From: Orychophragmus violaceus
Lineage: Eukaryota > Streptophyta > Magnoliopsida > Brassicales > Brassicaceae
Assembly (NCBI GenBank): GCA_030180135.1
Contig: CM058230.1
Coordinates: 18,291,082-18,355,081, forward strand
Direction of reading: 5' to 3'
DNA length: 64,000 bases
Part shown: piece after piece, positions 11,090 to 23,040 of the stretch
How the letters are laid out: each line of letters opens with the position of its first letter
How positions within the stretch are numbered: position 1 is the first letter of the stretch
The notes under the pieces: generated by a model
Databases searched by the model: none
Told to the model about the DNA's origin: nothing
Seen by the model: the letters and a program-made list of their open reading frames with translations, nothing else
Made by a program: the position numbers and the translations under genes

Positions 11090-13112
11090 AATTATGTAGT
11101 TGACACCATAACCATCACTTCTTTTTTTTTTTGACTAAAACCCATCACTTTTATTGCTCAAATCTTCTTCTCCTTTGTTATTGTTGATTCGTAGCTCCGA
11201 CCACATTTCTTGAAGTTAGAATTTGGAGAAGCTTTTGACAAAATTCGAATGAGTTAATGGGTTTGTGTCATGTCAATTTTAACGGATCAAGTTTTATTGG
11301 GTTAGACTTGGACTGGATCAAGTTGGATGGTGTCAGACATCAACTTCTTGTACACTGTTACAACAATAAAAAATAGCTATGATGTTAACTACATAACCCT
11401 TGTGAGTTAATCTCGATGTGTGGATCAAGTCACATGCAAATTATATAGTTTGTATAGTTAAAAATATATTAGTTAATCTCGATGTGTGGTTATGTGATGG
11501 GGTATAGTTTCTGTGGCTGTCATTCATTTTTCCTAAATTAATATATCAAATTAGATTTTAATCCGCGTTAAAAAAAACAAAAATATATATTTTTAATAAT
11601 TTTTTGTAGTAAATTTATTATTTATTTAAAACAATTTTTGTAGATGAATATTATGATGATTACGTGTTTAATACATAAATGCATTGAATAAATTGTTTTT
11701 TATTTGTTTGAAAACAACAGTATAATATTATGTTTTTAATCAAATAGTCATTACAAAAGTTATGTGATTTAAGTTTAAAAGTATTTTTTTAATTTAAAAT
11801 ATTATTTTATGGAACATCGTATGCTCTTACATATAATTTAGTTGTGTTTTAAATATTAATATATAAATTTATTGTTTTATATAAATATAATTATAGAATT
11901 ATGATAGTCAAAAGATTATAATCCATTTATTTAGTGTTTTCAGTTGTTTAAGTTTATTTTAATATTTTATAATTAAAATTGATTAATTCATTTTTAAATT
12001 GTCATCTAATGAACAAATATTTTTTTTTAATTATAAGTAAACCCTTAATATATTTTCAACCCATCTTATAATACTTTAAATATTTTGAAAATTTGATAAA
12101 ACACTTTAAAACATCAATTGTAATCTAAACCATCTTATATTCAAATAATATAAAATATTGTATAATTTTTCTTTTATCAAATTAAGAAAATATCAATTGA
12201 AATTGGTTAACCAATCTTAATAACCGGTTAACTAGTAGACATTTTTTTTTAATATTTATATAATTGAAATTTCTAATCTAATTTTTAATCCACCTTTTAA
12301 TGATATAATATAAGTATTTTTAAAATTTTATAGATGAAATTTATTTAAATTAGTTTATAGTAAAATGTAATAATAAATATTTATTTAATATTATTTTTAA
12401 GAATTAAAAATTAAAAATATTTTAAAAATTTATTTTAATTTAGATTTTGATATGTGCTATGAAAGCGTTTGTACATTTTATTTAACAAATTTCTTGTTTA
12501 ATTTAATTCTAATTAATTTCAACTCGCGATTTCACTAAAAAAAAATATTAAAATACATATTATTTTATAAAATTTGTATAAATATATAAATATATATATA
12601 TATAATATTTCTTAATATTTATCTTTAAATTTTTTATTTTATAAATTAAAATTTAATTAATAATAAGTTGTATATTTTGTATAGTATTCAAATTAGAAAA
12701 CTATATAAAAACCCGCCAAAAAACTACAGTCGTGTAATCATATATTAATTCGACCAATTATATATTTGAATAATATAAATATTTGCTAATTATTAATATT
12801 TTATTTTTTATAAAACTAAAATATACATCCATTTTAAATATTTTATCTTAATATTTTAATATACATTATAGTTTAGTGGGTTATATTTTTCAAAAAGGAG
12901 TTCTAAAACTTTATATTTATTTTATTATTTATAAATTTAATTGGTGTGTGAATTCATTTATTATATTTATCATTATGGATTATATATAAATATATAACAT
13001 AGTTACCAAATTAACTAATTATTTAAAATAAAATAGATAAAAAGATTTTTATTAGATTTTCCTATTGTAAAAAAGGAAATATGCATTTATATTCAAAAAA
13101 TGAAAGATATTA
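11090..13112. other. AT-rich intergenic DNA with a possible Helitron relic
   Basis: No gene or domain was seen. Composition is extremely AT-rich from 11560 onward, similar to the Helitron interiors at 18.1-19.9 and 36.3-38.4 kb. At 11551-11570 the plus strand reads TTAGATTTTAATCCGCGTTA, resembling a decayed minus-strand Helitron 3' end (compare GCGTGGATCAAAATCTAGT at 34.9 kb), with the CTAG mutated. Confidence 0.35.
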
Positions 13113-13126
13113 TAATTAAATTAGTT

Positions 13127-16100
13127 TTTTTTTAACGCTGAAACCATTAGAATCAAATCCCAAGATATAGGAGGTTTACCTCAGAGAGGTTTACAAGATA
13201 AAATCCAAAAGAGAAGGAAAGAGGAAGGTAACGAAAAAAAGAAAAACACAGAGCCTAAAAGTTGCGAAAATATGTACTAGTAGGTACTTGAGATAGTTTT
13301 GACCACCTAAACATTGTTGACCAGACACTGTTGTAGGTAGGATGGAGGGACAAAGATAGGCTCGGTCTTTATGTCTCACTATGGTAACAGGGCAATGTCA
13401 CTGGTTGCTTCAGCAGCGATGTTGAAGTGAAGCCAACCGGGTCCCCCCCGAGCAACATAAGACTGCAATTTGTTAATACGTAAGACACTCTCAGCTATGT
13501 TTCTTGCAATCTCATTCCTCTCCATAGCCACATGTTCACAACTAAAGTTGTGGAACAAAGCCAAATTGTTAATGATGGAGGAAGTAAGAAGGATGGACGA
13601 TGGATGGGCTTGTGGTTGTAACATCATTTCTCTCGCAAGTTGAAGGTCAGCTTCGAAGATCATTCTTGGCTGACGTAGATCTTTCATACTTTCGGTCGCC
13701 CATGATAGGGCGAGAAGTTCACTTTCACCCTTGGAGTAGACTGGATAGTATGATCTTCTACTGTGGTATAGCACCTCTCCGGAGAAATTACGCACAATCC
13801 AAGCAACACCACAATTTAAATCAGATGGTGACCATGCTGCTCCAATATTACACTTTAGGCGGCCAGTGGGGGTTTGATCCATTGTTTCCGTTGTTCTGTT
13901 TGTCTGATCGTAGCTGGTGTGGTCTCGGTCTCAGTGTTAACCTGAAACCAAATGTCTGAGTCTTCCATCGCTTTTTCCAGAATTGCTGACGAGCTGAGAT
14001 TTACTCGCTCGAAAACCAGAACATTCCTAGATTTCCATATATGCCACAGGATCCACGGGTATGCTCTTCGTTTTCTCTCATCGATCAGTGGGTCCTTCAT
14101 ACAATGCAACATATGATGGATGTTCAGAAAAACCGAGTTTGCTGAAAAACATGCGTTAGGGAGCTTGATGTTTGCCGTAGTCCAGACTTCTTTAGCCATA
14201 GGACAAGTAAACAGAGTGTGGTTAATGGTCTCCACACCAGAGCCACATCGTTTGCACGTCGGTTCAACCTGCACACCACGTGTTCGAAGTCTCTCATTGA
14301 CAGCGAGTGCGCCTGCAAGAGCTTTCCAAACAAAATGCCTAATTTTGGGTAAGGTTTTTATCTTCCAAATGCTTCTCCATAGTCTTTTTCTAGAGGAGGA
14401 AGACCATGGGTTTGCAAAGGCCATGTATTAACATTCGACTCTAGCAACCTATATCCACTCTGTGTCGAATACACACCTGTTTTTGTGAATCCCCATTTGT
14501 CGCTATCATCATGTAGCCGAGCAGGCTTGATGGATAGGACGAGCTTAGCATCATCGTCAGTGAATGTTTGACAAACTAGGTTAGTATTCCACATATTGGT
14601 ATCCAGTATCATGAGGCCAGACACATGCAGAGCGAGGTTAATCTCCTTGTCCTCTCTATATTTCGGGAATCTTGGCTCAGGATCAATAATCCACTTGTGG
14701 GCCCATACATTGGTGTCTGTCGTTTCCGATTTTCCTGACCAGACCTCGCAGCAGAACTTCTCGACCGTGGAGAATACTTCGCCACGCATAGGAAGGACGT
14801 GAGCCAGATCCACAGTCGAGGAAGTTGGTCTTCCGAAAGTATCTAGCTTTCATTATACGAGATACTAAGGATTTGGGGTTGGACCAGATCCTCCATGCTT
14901 GCTTCCCAAGTAACGCCTGGTTGAAGCGTCCGATATCATGAAAGCCTAACCCACCTTCTTCTTTTCGCTTACACATTTTCTACCATGCTACCCAAGAGAT
15001 CTTCTTCTTGTTGTTTCTTGAGCTCCACCAAAACTCAATCAACGCACTAGTCAGTTTGGCGCACAGCTCCTTTGGTAACTTAAATACTGACATGGCGTGG
15101 ACCGGAAGAGAGAGACAAACATATTTAATGAATATTTCTTTTCCACCTTGTGATAGGGCTTTGGAAAACCATCCTTTCAGTCGACCCTGCAGTCTTTCTC
15201 GAATGAAGTTGAGCAAATATTTTTTGAACCATTAAAACACTCTTGCAGTCCAAGGTAGGAGCCATCTCCTCCTTCTCGTTCGATGCCTAAGATGTTCTTA
15301 ACAGCTATCTTCGCAGTATCACTAACCTTGGCCCCAAAAATAATTGATGATTTCTGAAGGTTTATAACTTGTCCAGACGTGTCGCCATACAGTTCTAGAC
15401 ATCGCATCAGCTCCGCACTTTCTTCTTCATTGGCTTTTCACATCAAAAGACTGTCATCGGCAAACAAGAGGTGATGGACAGCTGGGCAGGAAGTTGTGAG
15501 CTTAATTCCATGTAGACGACCCTTAGCTGCTGAGGTATTAAGGCATCTTACCAAATCTTCGGCGCACATGATAAAAAGAAAAGGGGAAGGAGGATCCCCT
15601 TGCCTAATACCTCTTTCCGGTTTGATAAATCTGTGTGAACGCCCATTGAGGAGCACAAAATAAGTGACCGAAGAAACACATGCCATTATCCATTGGATCC
15701 AAGTTCTGTCAAAGTTCAGCTTCTACATCAAAGTTTCAAGAAAGCACCATTCGAATCGGTCATACGCTTTGGACATATCCGTTTTAACTGACATGGGAGA
15801 CTGCTAACTTCCCGGCAGTCCTTAATCCATGGACTGTCTCATGTGCAATGATTACATTGTTTGTGATTAAGTGGCCAGAGACAAAGGCGCCTTGAGTGTC
15901 TGAAATGATATTCGGCAGAACCTGTTTAAGACGGTTGCACAATATCTTCGATATGATTTTATAATGTACTGAACACAAACTAGTCGGTCTTATATATTTC
16001 ATCTCCGTCGGCTTAGGCACTTTTGGGAGAAGACATAATTGGGTGTGGTTCCATCCTTCTGGTATAATAGCTGAAACGAAGAATTTTCGGACCTCCTCAG

Positions 16101-17997
16101 TGACTTTAGGTCCTACTATATCCCAGAAACATTTGTAGAAGACGCCGGTAAGACCATCTTCTTCGGGGGCGCTACTGCCCTTTACACTAAATGCAGCTTG
16201 CTGAATTTTGGCATCTGAAACCGAGGATGTTAAAGCAGCATTCATATCTGGAGAAACGCGCCCCCTGAAGCCTTCGAAAAGAGATTCGAGGTCGTGCGGG
16301 TTGGAACTCATGAACAAATCTCTGTAGTATTCCACTGCTACATTTCCTTTAGCCCCTTCTGAGAAAATTTCATCTCCAGCTTCATTTTTGAGCATAATAA
16401 CTCTATTTCAGATCTTCCTCCCCTTTAAACTGTTCTGAAAATGGTGTGTTCTTGTCGCCACCCTTGAGCCATTGTTCTTTGCCTCGTTGTCTCCAATGTA
16501 ACTCTTCTTCTTTATATGCCTCAGCTAACTCAGTCTTTGTTTTGCGCAGTATAGCAGCACTTGGAGTAGCTTTCGAAACTTCCTTCTCCAGAGCTTGACG
16601 AAGGTAGGATATTTTATTTCGAGAGTTGAGGTTGGAGTGTCTTTTGAACTTTGATAACTCCTTGCGACATCTTGTTATACGAGCCATCAGTGGGATGTTG
16701 GCAGTAGTGTCATTGCCATTCCATCCTCTTCTCACAGCCTCCGCAATACCCGGTTTACTAACCATCCTTTTATCAAAATAAAACCGTCCTCTTCCTTATT
16801 CTTCAATCTCATAAGCAAAGTTCAGCTTAACGGGGCGATGATCAGATGCCCAAAGGTCTAAGTATTCAATTTTACAACGAGGAAAGAGTCTGAACCATTC
16901 GTCATTCCCGAAGCTTCTATCAAGCCGGCATTGGACCCAGACTATATCCCTCCATCCTGCCCATGACATTGGGTTCCCAGCAAAACCCAATTCTCTGATT
17001 TTACACTCTTCAGCCATTCTGCGAAAATTCCAGAATGTTGATTCATGTCTAACCGCACCCCCCATCTTTTCATCTCCATTCATGAGCTCGTTAAAATCAC
17101 CAACAAGCATCCAAGCCTCATCTCTATATAAACCAATGTGAATGAGCTGATCCCATACTCTCTGCCTTCTCTCTCGTATAGGATCTCCATAGACACCTGA
17201 TGTAAAGAAGGCTACAGACCCAAGTTTCACACTCAAGTCTATCAATCTCTTATTCTTCGAGAAAACCTCTACATCATAACTCTTCTTCCACATCATTGCT
17301 AAACCCCCACTTAGTCCTTTTGGCTCAACAGTAACTATATTATTATATCCCAAACTCAGTTGTAACGCTTGCATATAAGAGAACTTTTGTTTCGTTTTCA
17401 TTAAGAACAAAAAAATCCGGAAATTTTTTTGTACATAGTTCCCGGAGGTATTGAACTGTCTCAGTGCTTCCTGCTCCTTGACAGTTCCAGTAAGGCTCAT
17501 TAGGATTGCAATGGCTTCAAATCGAAAGCCCCCGTATTTGCTTGAGTTTTGAGTGATTTGTTGTTGCTGAGGTTGAGAGGAGCCTCTGATTTTCTTTTGC
17601 TTTATGAGTCCAGTCCTCTAGCATTCAGAGAAGAGGCGTCTGTAGTGTCATTGCTGCTCTTAGCTGTATGATCCTGCTGTTCATTTTCCACGGATCCACC
17701 AATTTACTTTCGGGCCAGTAGCAGTACCAGGAAGAAACCATTGAGCAGGTCTAAGCTTTCTCTTCCAGTATGGTGGACGTCAACAGAGAATTATTTAAGA
17801 CGGAATAAGTTCCCTTCCTCGGCGTTTACCCAGAAGGAACGAAAGGTGCCACTTTTGTATTCTTCAATTCTGCTCTCGATCAACCTAAACCCTAATCTGC
17901 AGCCAATTTCCTTTTTTGGCTAAATCCATTCCATAATCGTTTGTATCAAACGTGAAATCACCTCGATCTGAATTTTGAGGTGAAATTTCAGAATCTC
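13127..17997 (-). mobile_element. LINE retrotransposon, complete insertion with 14-bp target-site duplication
   Basis: TAATTAAATTAGTT occurs at 13113-13126 and again at 17998-18011, directly flanking the element. A run of T at 13127-13133 is the poly(A) tail of a minus-strand element. The 4.87-kb body carries ORF2 remnants (endonuclease, RT, zinc-RVT, RNase H; 17500-13379). Between 17997 and 17500 only scraps of an ORF1 region are seen, for example a proline/tryptophan-rich WFLPGTATGPKVNWW, so ORF1 is deleted or eroded. The exact duplication shows that both ends are original. Confidence 0.9.
13379..17500 (-). pseudogene. LINE ORF2: endonuclease, reverse transcriptase, zinc-RVT, RNase H (broken)
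   Basis: In minus-strand order: an exonuclease-endonuclease-phosphatase domain (17500-16796) with VGDFNE and SDHRPV; a linker (16765-16403); RT N-terminal half (16395-15784: QGAFVSGHLITNNVI); RT core (15686-15438) with GIRQGDPPSPFLF and the catalytic FADDS; RT C-terminal part (15407-14980) with SQGGKEIFIKYV; zinc-RVT (14424-13855: IRHFVWKALAGALAV, then CKRCGSGVETINHTLFTCP); RNase H (13882-13379: GVAWIVRN, then FEADLQ). Catalytic motifs survive, but stops and frameshifts break the protein into at least eight frames. Confidence 0.9.
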
Positions 17998-18138
17998 TAA
18001 TTAAATTAGTTAGAATATAGTTTTAAATTAATACCCTAAATGAATTATTTAAATATTTATATTTCTAATGGCATGAATCGTAAATAACACGTTATGAGAA
18101 TATTTATTTTTTTTAATTCCCCGTTTCAATAGAATTGA

Positions 18139-19950
18139 CTAGATTTTGACCCGTGATTCAAAATCACGGATATATTTTTCTTTACGATTTTTTTTTAGTT
18201 ATTCAATCTAATTTTGTTTATAATTATTTAATCCGTGTTATAAAGTGTGAGTTAATAATTTTGATGTTTTTTAAATGAAATATATATTATTTGAGAGGAG
18301 TTATTTCATAAATATAAAAATTAAAATCATGATTTCGTATTATAAATCCTAACCCGCATTCTAACGTAAGATCATGGTTTAGAGATAATTTTTTAACATC
18401 TTAAAAAAACAACGGTTGTAATGTAATATAAATTTAATCTCTATTACTCATATCTATAATATTTTGTATAACAATTTTTGTTTAAATGTAAAATTTATTA
18501 TGTGTTTTATATTTTAATAAATAAATATTTACGAAATTAACAACATCATAATATGTTTATTTTTCAATGGTTTTAATTTTATTTTTAATTTTTATATAAT
18601 TAAAAATTGTTAATTCATCTTTATAACCCGTTTTCTAATGAGTAAAATTTATTTTTAATAGTATTGATAGTTAAAACTTACTAATTGTTTTTTCAACACG
18701 TCTTGTAGTCGTATAAATAATTTTCAAATTTTATGAAACAACCCATTAACAACTATAATCGTAAAAACATTAACCATAATTTGAGTTAATATATATTTTA
18801 ATATCATAAATATCGATTAATTTTATATTTTAAATTATATTTATATAGTTTAAACTCACGAAAAAATTGTTTTAAAATCTTTAATAACCAGAATTGATTA
18901 AAATATCAATTTAAATTAGTTAATACAACATAACCCGCATTTTCATCTAAAATCATGATTTTAGAGATAATTTTATAATATCTTTTAAGAAAACAATCGT
19001 TGTAATGTAATATAAGTTTAATCTATGTTACACATATCTCTAATACTTTTGTAGAAACATTTGTTTAAATGTGAAATTTATTATTTGTAATCTGTTTTCC
19101 AATGAGTAAGAATTATTTTTAATAGTTTTTAATTAAAATTTGCTAGTATATTTTTCAATACGTCTTGTAGTCATTTAAATAATTTCAAATTTAAAAAGAA
19201 AACAACATGTTAAAAACTATAATCATAAAAACATCAACCATAATTTGTGATATTGTATATTTTAATAATATAAATATAGATTAATTTTAATATTTTTTTA
19301 TCAAATTAAAGTATATTTCATATTTTAAACTCATGCAAATTTTGTTTTAAATCTTTAATAATTAGAATTAGCTAATATATTATTTAAAATTTGTTAATAC
19401 ATTTTTTAACTTGTATTCTAGTAGACAAATTAGTTTTTTAAAATAGTATTTAATTAAATTGGCAATCTATTTTTCAATTAGTTTTATAGTAGTCTAAATA
19501 TAAATATTTTATGTTTATTTTAAATAAAATATAATAATTTAATAAATTTTAAAAATAAATATGAATCGAGTAATTACTTTATAAGAAATTGAGAAATCTA
19601 AAAATATTCTTGTAGTATTTTTTATAATATATATATATATTTCAAACAAAGAAGATATTAAAAATATTATGAATATAGTTTTAATAAAATCATGAATTAA
19701 GAAATATTTAGATTAATATTTAAATTAAAATTAATTTTTAATAAATTTTAATAATAAATACGAAATTAATAATTAGTATTTTAAGACAAAAAATAAAAAT
19801 ATTTTATAAGATTTTATTATAATAAAATATATAGATATATTTATATTTAAAATATATATTAAAAGATATTATGAATATATTTTAGAATAAAATTATTAAA
19901 TATAGAATTTAGTGTGGTCCACATATAGTCAACTTTTTTAAATCCTAATT
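18139..19950 (-). mobile_element. Non-autonomous Helitron, 3' terminus at 18139
   Basis: Read on the minus strand, the sequence at 18170-18138 is a perfect 8-bp stem (CCGTGATT...AATCACGG, plus-strand 18151-18169) followed by GTCAAAATCTAG and T. This is the Brassicaceae Helitron 3' end (GC-containing hairpin, then CTAG, inserted before T). The interior is AT-rich, non-coding and internally duplicated. The 5' end could not be fixed; it must lie at or before the Helitron beginning at 19960 unless that one inserted into it. Confidence 0.65.
18351..19430. repeat. Large direct repeat, period about 581 bp
   Basis: AACCCGCATT at 18351 recurs at 18932, and the following ~500 bases can be aligned by eye (GAGATAATTTT; GTTGTAATGTAATATAA; CGTCTTGTAGTC at both sites). 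Divergence is substantial. A partial third copy of the later part follows at about 19430-19500. It lies inside the minus-strand Helitron and has no coding content. Confidence 0.7.
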
Positions 19951-20418
19951 TACTTTTAATCTACTATATATTATTTGCGAAATCGAATTATTGAATTCGA
20001 TGATGTGGATTATTCTTGGGCAATCAAAACTATGATTTCATTGATGACATGACTTTAATGAAATATTTTGATTGGTCGAGAGTTTTTTCTACATTAAAAA
20101 TAATTCAAAATTCATTTAGGAAAGTTTTTATTAAAAAAATTACAAAATCGACAATTAATAATATTTAATAATTAAATGTTTTTTCATCAACTTTCGAATT
20201 GTAATCTTAACTTCTTTCCTAATTATATATTACGGTTTATATTTATTTCATACTAAATTCCTTATTTTTCAAATTCAAAATAACGCTCAACATAATATTT
20301 AACAACTAATAAATATCGACAATAATGACCAAATTTGAAATTAAAATATCTCAAAAAATATTCTAAACTTCAAATAGAAGATTTCATAAATTAGTCAACC
20401 CCTAAATATTATGAACCT

Positions 20419-20427
20419 TATAAATAG
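20419..20427 (+). promoter_or_regulatory. TATA box upstream of the repeat array
   Basis: TATAAATAG at 20419-20427, followed by a C-rich stretch GCATCTCCCGGCCTCATAAC, is a good plant core promoter in otherwise AT-rich DNA. Transcription would begin near 20450 and enter the array at 20497. Predicted from sequence only. Confidence 0.5.
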
Positions 20428-20449
20428 GGCATCTCCCGGCCTCATAACA

Positions 20450-21525
20450 TTCACATCTCGAAACACTTATTTTGTTTGAAATTAATATTGTTCTAATTTT
20501 GTTGTGTGGTTTCATTGATTTTGTAGGTATGTAACATACTAAGTCAATCGATAGGTAACTATATTAATTATAATTAACATGCTTATAATTAATATGCTTA
20601 TAATTAACATAATTATAATTAACATGCTTATAATTTTGTTATGTGGTTTTGATGATTTTGCAAGTATGTAAGATACCAAGTCAAAATATAGGTAACTATA
20701 TCAATTACAATTACCATGCTTATAATTTTGTTATGAGGTTTTTGATGCATTTGTAAGTATGTAACATACCAAGCCAAACGATAAATAACTATTTTCTTAC
20801 AATTTGTTTTGTCAACATTTCTTACAATTAAAATTGTTTCAATTTTGTTATGTGTTTTTCATCAATTTGCAGTTATCATAGATACAAAGCTAAACGATAA
20901 GGAGTTGTTTTCTTACACTTAACATTGTTTCAATTTTGTTATGTGTTTTTCATTAATTTGCAGCTATTGTTCATACCAAGCCAAACGATTGGTATTTATT
21001 ATTTACAATTAAAATGGTTTCAATTTTGTTATGTGTTTTTCATGAATTTGCAGCTATATTCATATAAAGCCAAACAATAGGTATTTATTTCTTACAATTT
21101 ACATTGTAATAATCATTTTGTGGTTTTGATGAATTTGCAGCTATATTTCAAATCAAGTCAAACGATAGATATCCATTTTTGTAGCTTTTTCATTATTCTA
21201 ATCATTTGGTTTGGCTTGGTATGAATTTGCAGCTATATTTCATATGAAGCCAAACCATATGTATGTATTAGCAATTAATTATGAAATTTCTTTAAATATT
21301 TTTCGTTTTGTAGGGATTGTGTCACTAATCTTTATTTGATAGTTAACTACTCACCAAGCGGTCTTGGTTAAATTTCACACATAAAGAAGATTACGTACGA
21401 AGTCAATGGAGTATTAAAGAGAAGGATTATATATATAGTAGATATTGTTTGTATCTTCTTTAGAGTTCACATTTGTATACCTTTATTGTTTCATTACGAA
21501 AGCATATATGAATAATAAAATTGTG
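20450..21525 (+). ncRNA. Candidate non-coding transcription unit containing the array
   Basis: The unit is bounded by the TATA box at 20419 and by a plausible plant 3' end near 21500-21525 (GAATAATAAAATTG, with T-rich DNA around it). Between them lie the eight-unit array and about 250 bases of unique sequence (21270-21520). It holds no significant open frame. It could be the leader of the downstream Helitron gene, a transposon-borne non-coding RNA or a small-RNA precursor. Existence as a transcript is inference. Confidence 0.35.
20497..21268 (+). repeat. Eight-unit tandem array of ~90 bp with micro-exon-like cores
   Basis: Eight units have a common plan: TTTTGTTATGTGnTTTTnATnAATTTGCAG, then a ~27-28-nt core like CTATATTCATACCAAGCC AAACGATAG, then GTATTTATT or GTAACTAT. 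Cores start at 20527, 20664, 20757, 20873, 20964, 21054, 21141 and 21233; spacings are 137, 93, 116, 91, 90, 87 and 92. Five cores (units 4-8) are preceded by TTTGCAG and unit 1 by TTTGTAG; units 2 and 3 have CAA or TAA there. Units 1, 2, 5, 6 and 8 are followed by GT. There is no long reading frame. The similarity to alternating intron ends and tiny exons is seen directly; whether splicing occurs is unknown. Confidence 0.85.
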
Positions 21526-21529
21526 TTTT

Positions 21530-23040
21530 TCCTACTTTATCTGTCCATTTAATCATTTACATTTGTTTTTTGGTTCTTATTAATAGTATACATTTTTGTA
21601 TATAGTAATCCATATATACAAATTTGATTGTTGTTAAGTTAACCAATATTACTCATTGAATTGTCTTCTCTTTTAATTAAGTTATTACTCAACAAATAGA
21701 AAAAATCGTCTTTACAACCATAAGTTACACATTTTGTATATGGCCCGTTTTAAGATCTTTCATACTTTACAAAAAAAAATCCAAATTTGAAGTTAATGTA
21801 TAACAATGTCATATGACTCATAGTCCTCTTTCATTATTGTTTGCATATCTTTTTGTACCATTGTGTTTGGATGTTATAAATATTTTTATTATTAAGAACC
21901 ATTGATACAACGCTCTAATCATAATATTTTAATTCCTTAACTAACAACCTAATTTATATTCAAATACTATGTATCGTAACTCAATCAATAATTATGAATT
22001 GAAAATTATTAGTTAACTAAGAAACCCAAATATTTTATTCAAATTTCAAATGTGCAATCAAAAAGATTTGGTGGAGTCAAATCCGTAACAGATTTTTTAA
22101 ATTATAATATACCTACTTGGTTTGGATTATTCTCCAAGAGTGAAATATCATTCGTAATATGATCATCTGAAGATTTGAGAATTAAATTGGAGAGTATCAA
22201 GATATTCTAAAAAACCCATGAAACGAGGTTGTACCGATTCTAATAAAGAAAATTGATTATGTGTCACCTCCATTACTGAAACGTGAGTTATTTACATTAT
22301 ATGTTTTGGTTTATAAACATTATATGATAACCATATATACGATTTGGTGCAAGGTGGAAGAAGGTCAGAACAAACCGATATCACCTCCTCTTCAGAAAGG
22401 TTTGACTTCGATATAAAATACCTTGACATTTCTTACAATGGGATGATTCATTGATATAATTATACTTGATTTAAATAGTATCTAGACCCTTAGACAATTC
22501 TTTGAGGCTATCTTCAAATATCACAAATGGTCCGAGCGAGAATGACATTGGATATATCACTCAGATGTGAGATACTACCAATATTCTTCCTCGAAGAATA
22601 CATGTTTCGAATGAAAATGTGTCTCGCTCAAATCACGCCAAAAGTCGTGGTACTTTTTATTTGCTTGCCTCTTTAATCGAATTTAAATATTTAAAACGGC
22701 AATCTTTTCTATATTTATTTATTTTGTTAAATTAAGCAAGAAGACATAGTTTGGAATGCACAAGTGGTAGCTCAAATTCTATATTGTTACAGACCATGGA
22801 GTCAGTAGTTAGACCATCTCCAATGTATTCCTCTATTTCTACCTCTAAAATAGAGGAATTCTATAATAGAGGTGGGTTTTGCTCCAATGTATTCTTCTAT
22901 ATTTTCTTCTAAAAAGGAATATTATCTCTAATATTCTTTTTTATTTTACTAATTCATCTCAAAGAAAAGGAAAATAGAAAAGTCAAAATACATTTCGTCC
23001 ATCATCAGTAAATGTGGAGGAAAACCCGTCTAATGCTCCC
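21530..23040. other. Helitron interior, no clear gene; possible N-terminal exons and a MITE fragment
   Basis: Mostly AT-rich. From 22195 to 22660 short stretches read like eroded exons upstream of the Rep gene (for example NSLRLSSNITNGPSENDIGYI and DTTNILPRRIHVSNENVSRSN), but no start codon or domain can be assigned. At 22811-22905 GACCATCTCCAATGTATTCC, followed by CCTCTATTT/AAATAGAGG hairpin motifs, resembles one end of a MITE common in Brassicaceae; its partner end was not found. Confidence 0.35.

Noticed and set aside
20497..21268. CRISPR-like appearance (28-bp core with regular spacing)
   Set aside because: The linkers are as repetitive as the cores, the spacing varies, and the setting is plant nuclear transposon DNA. 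It is a tandem repeat with a ~90-bp unit.
21430..21445. Reverse-strand Helitron 5'-end-like motif TCTACTATATATATAAT
   Set aside because: It could pair with the minus-strand Helitron 3' end at 18139, but that element would then overlap the plus-strand 5' end at 19960 and the array. AT-rich DNA produces this motif by chance; left unresolved.
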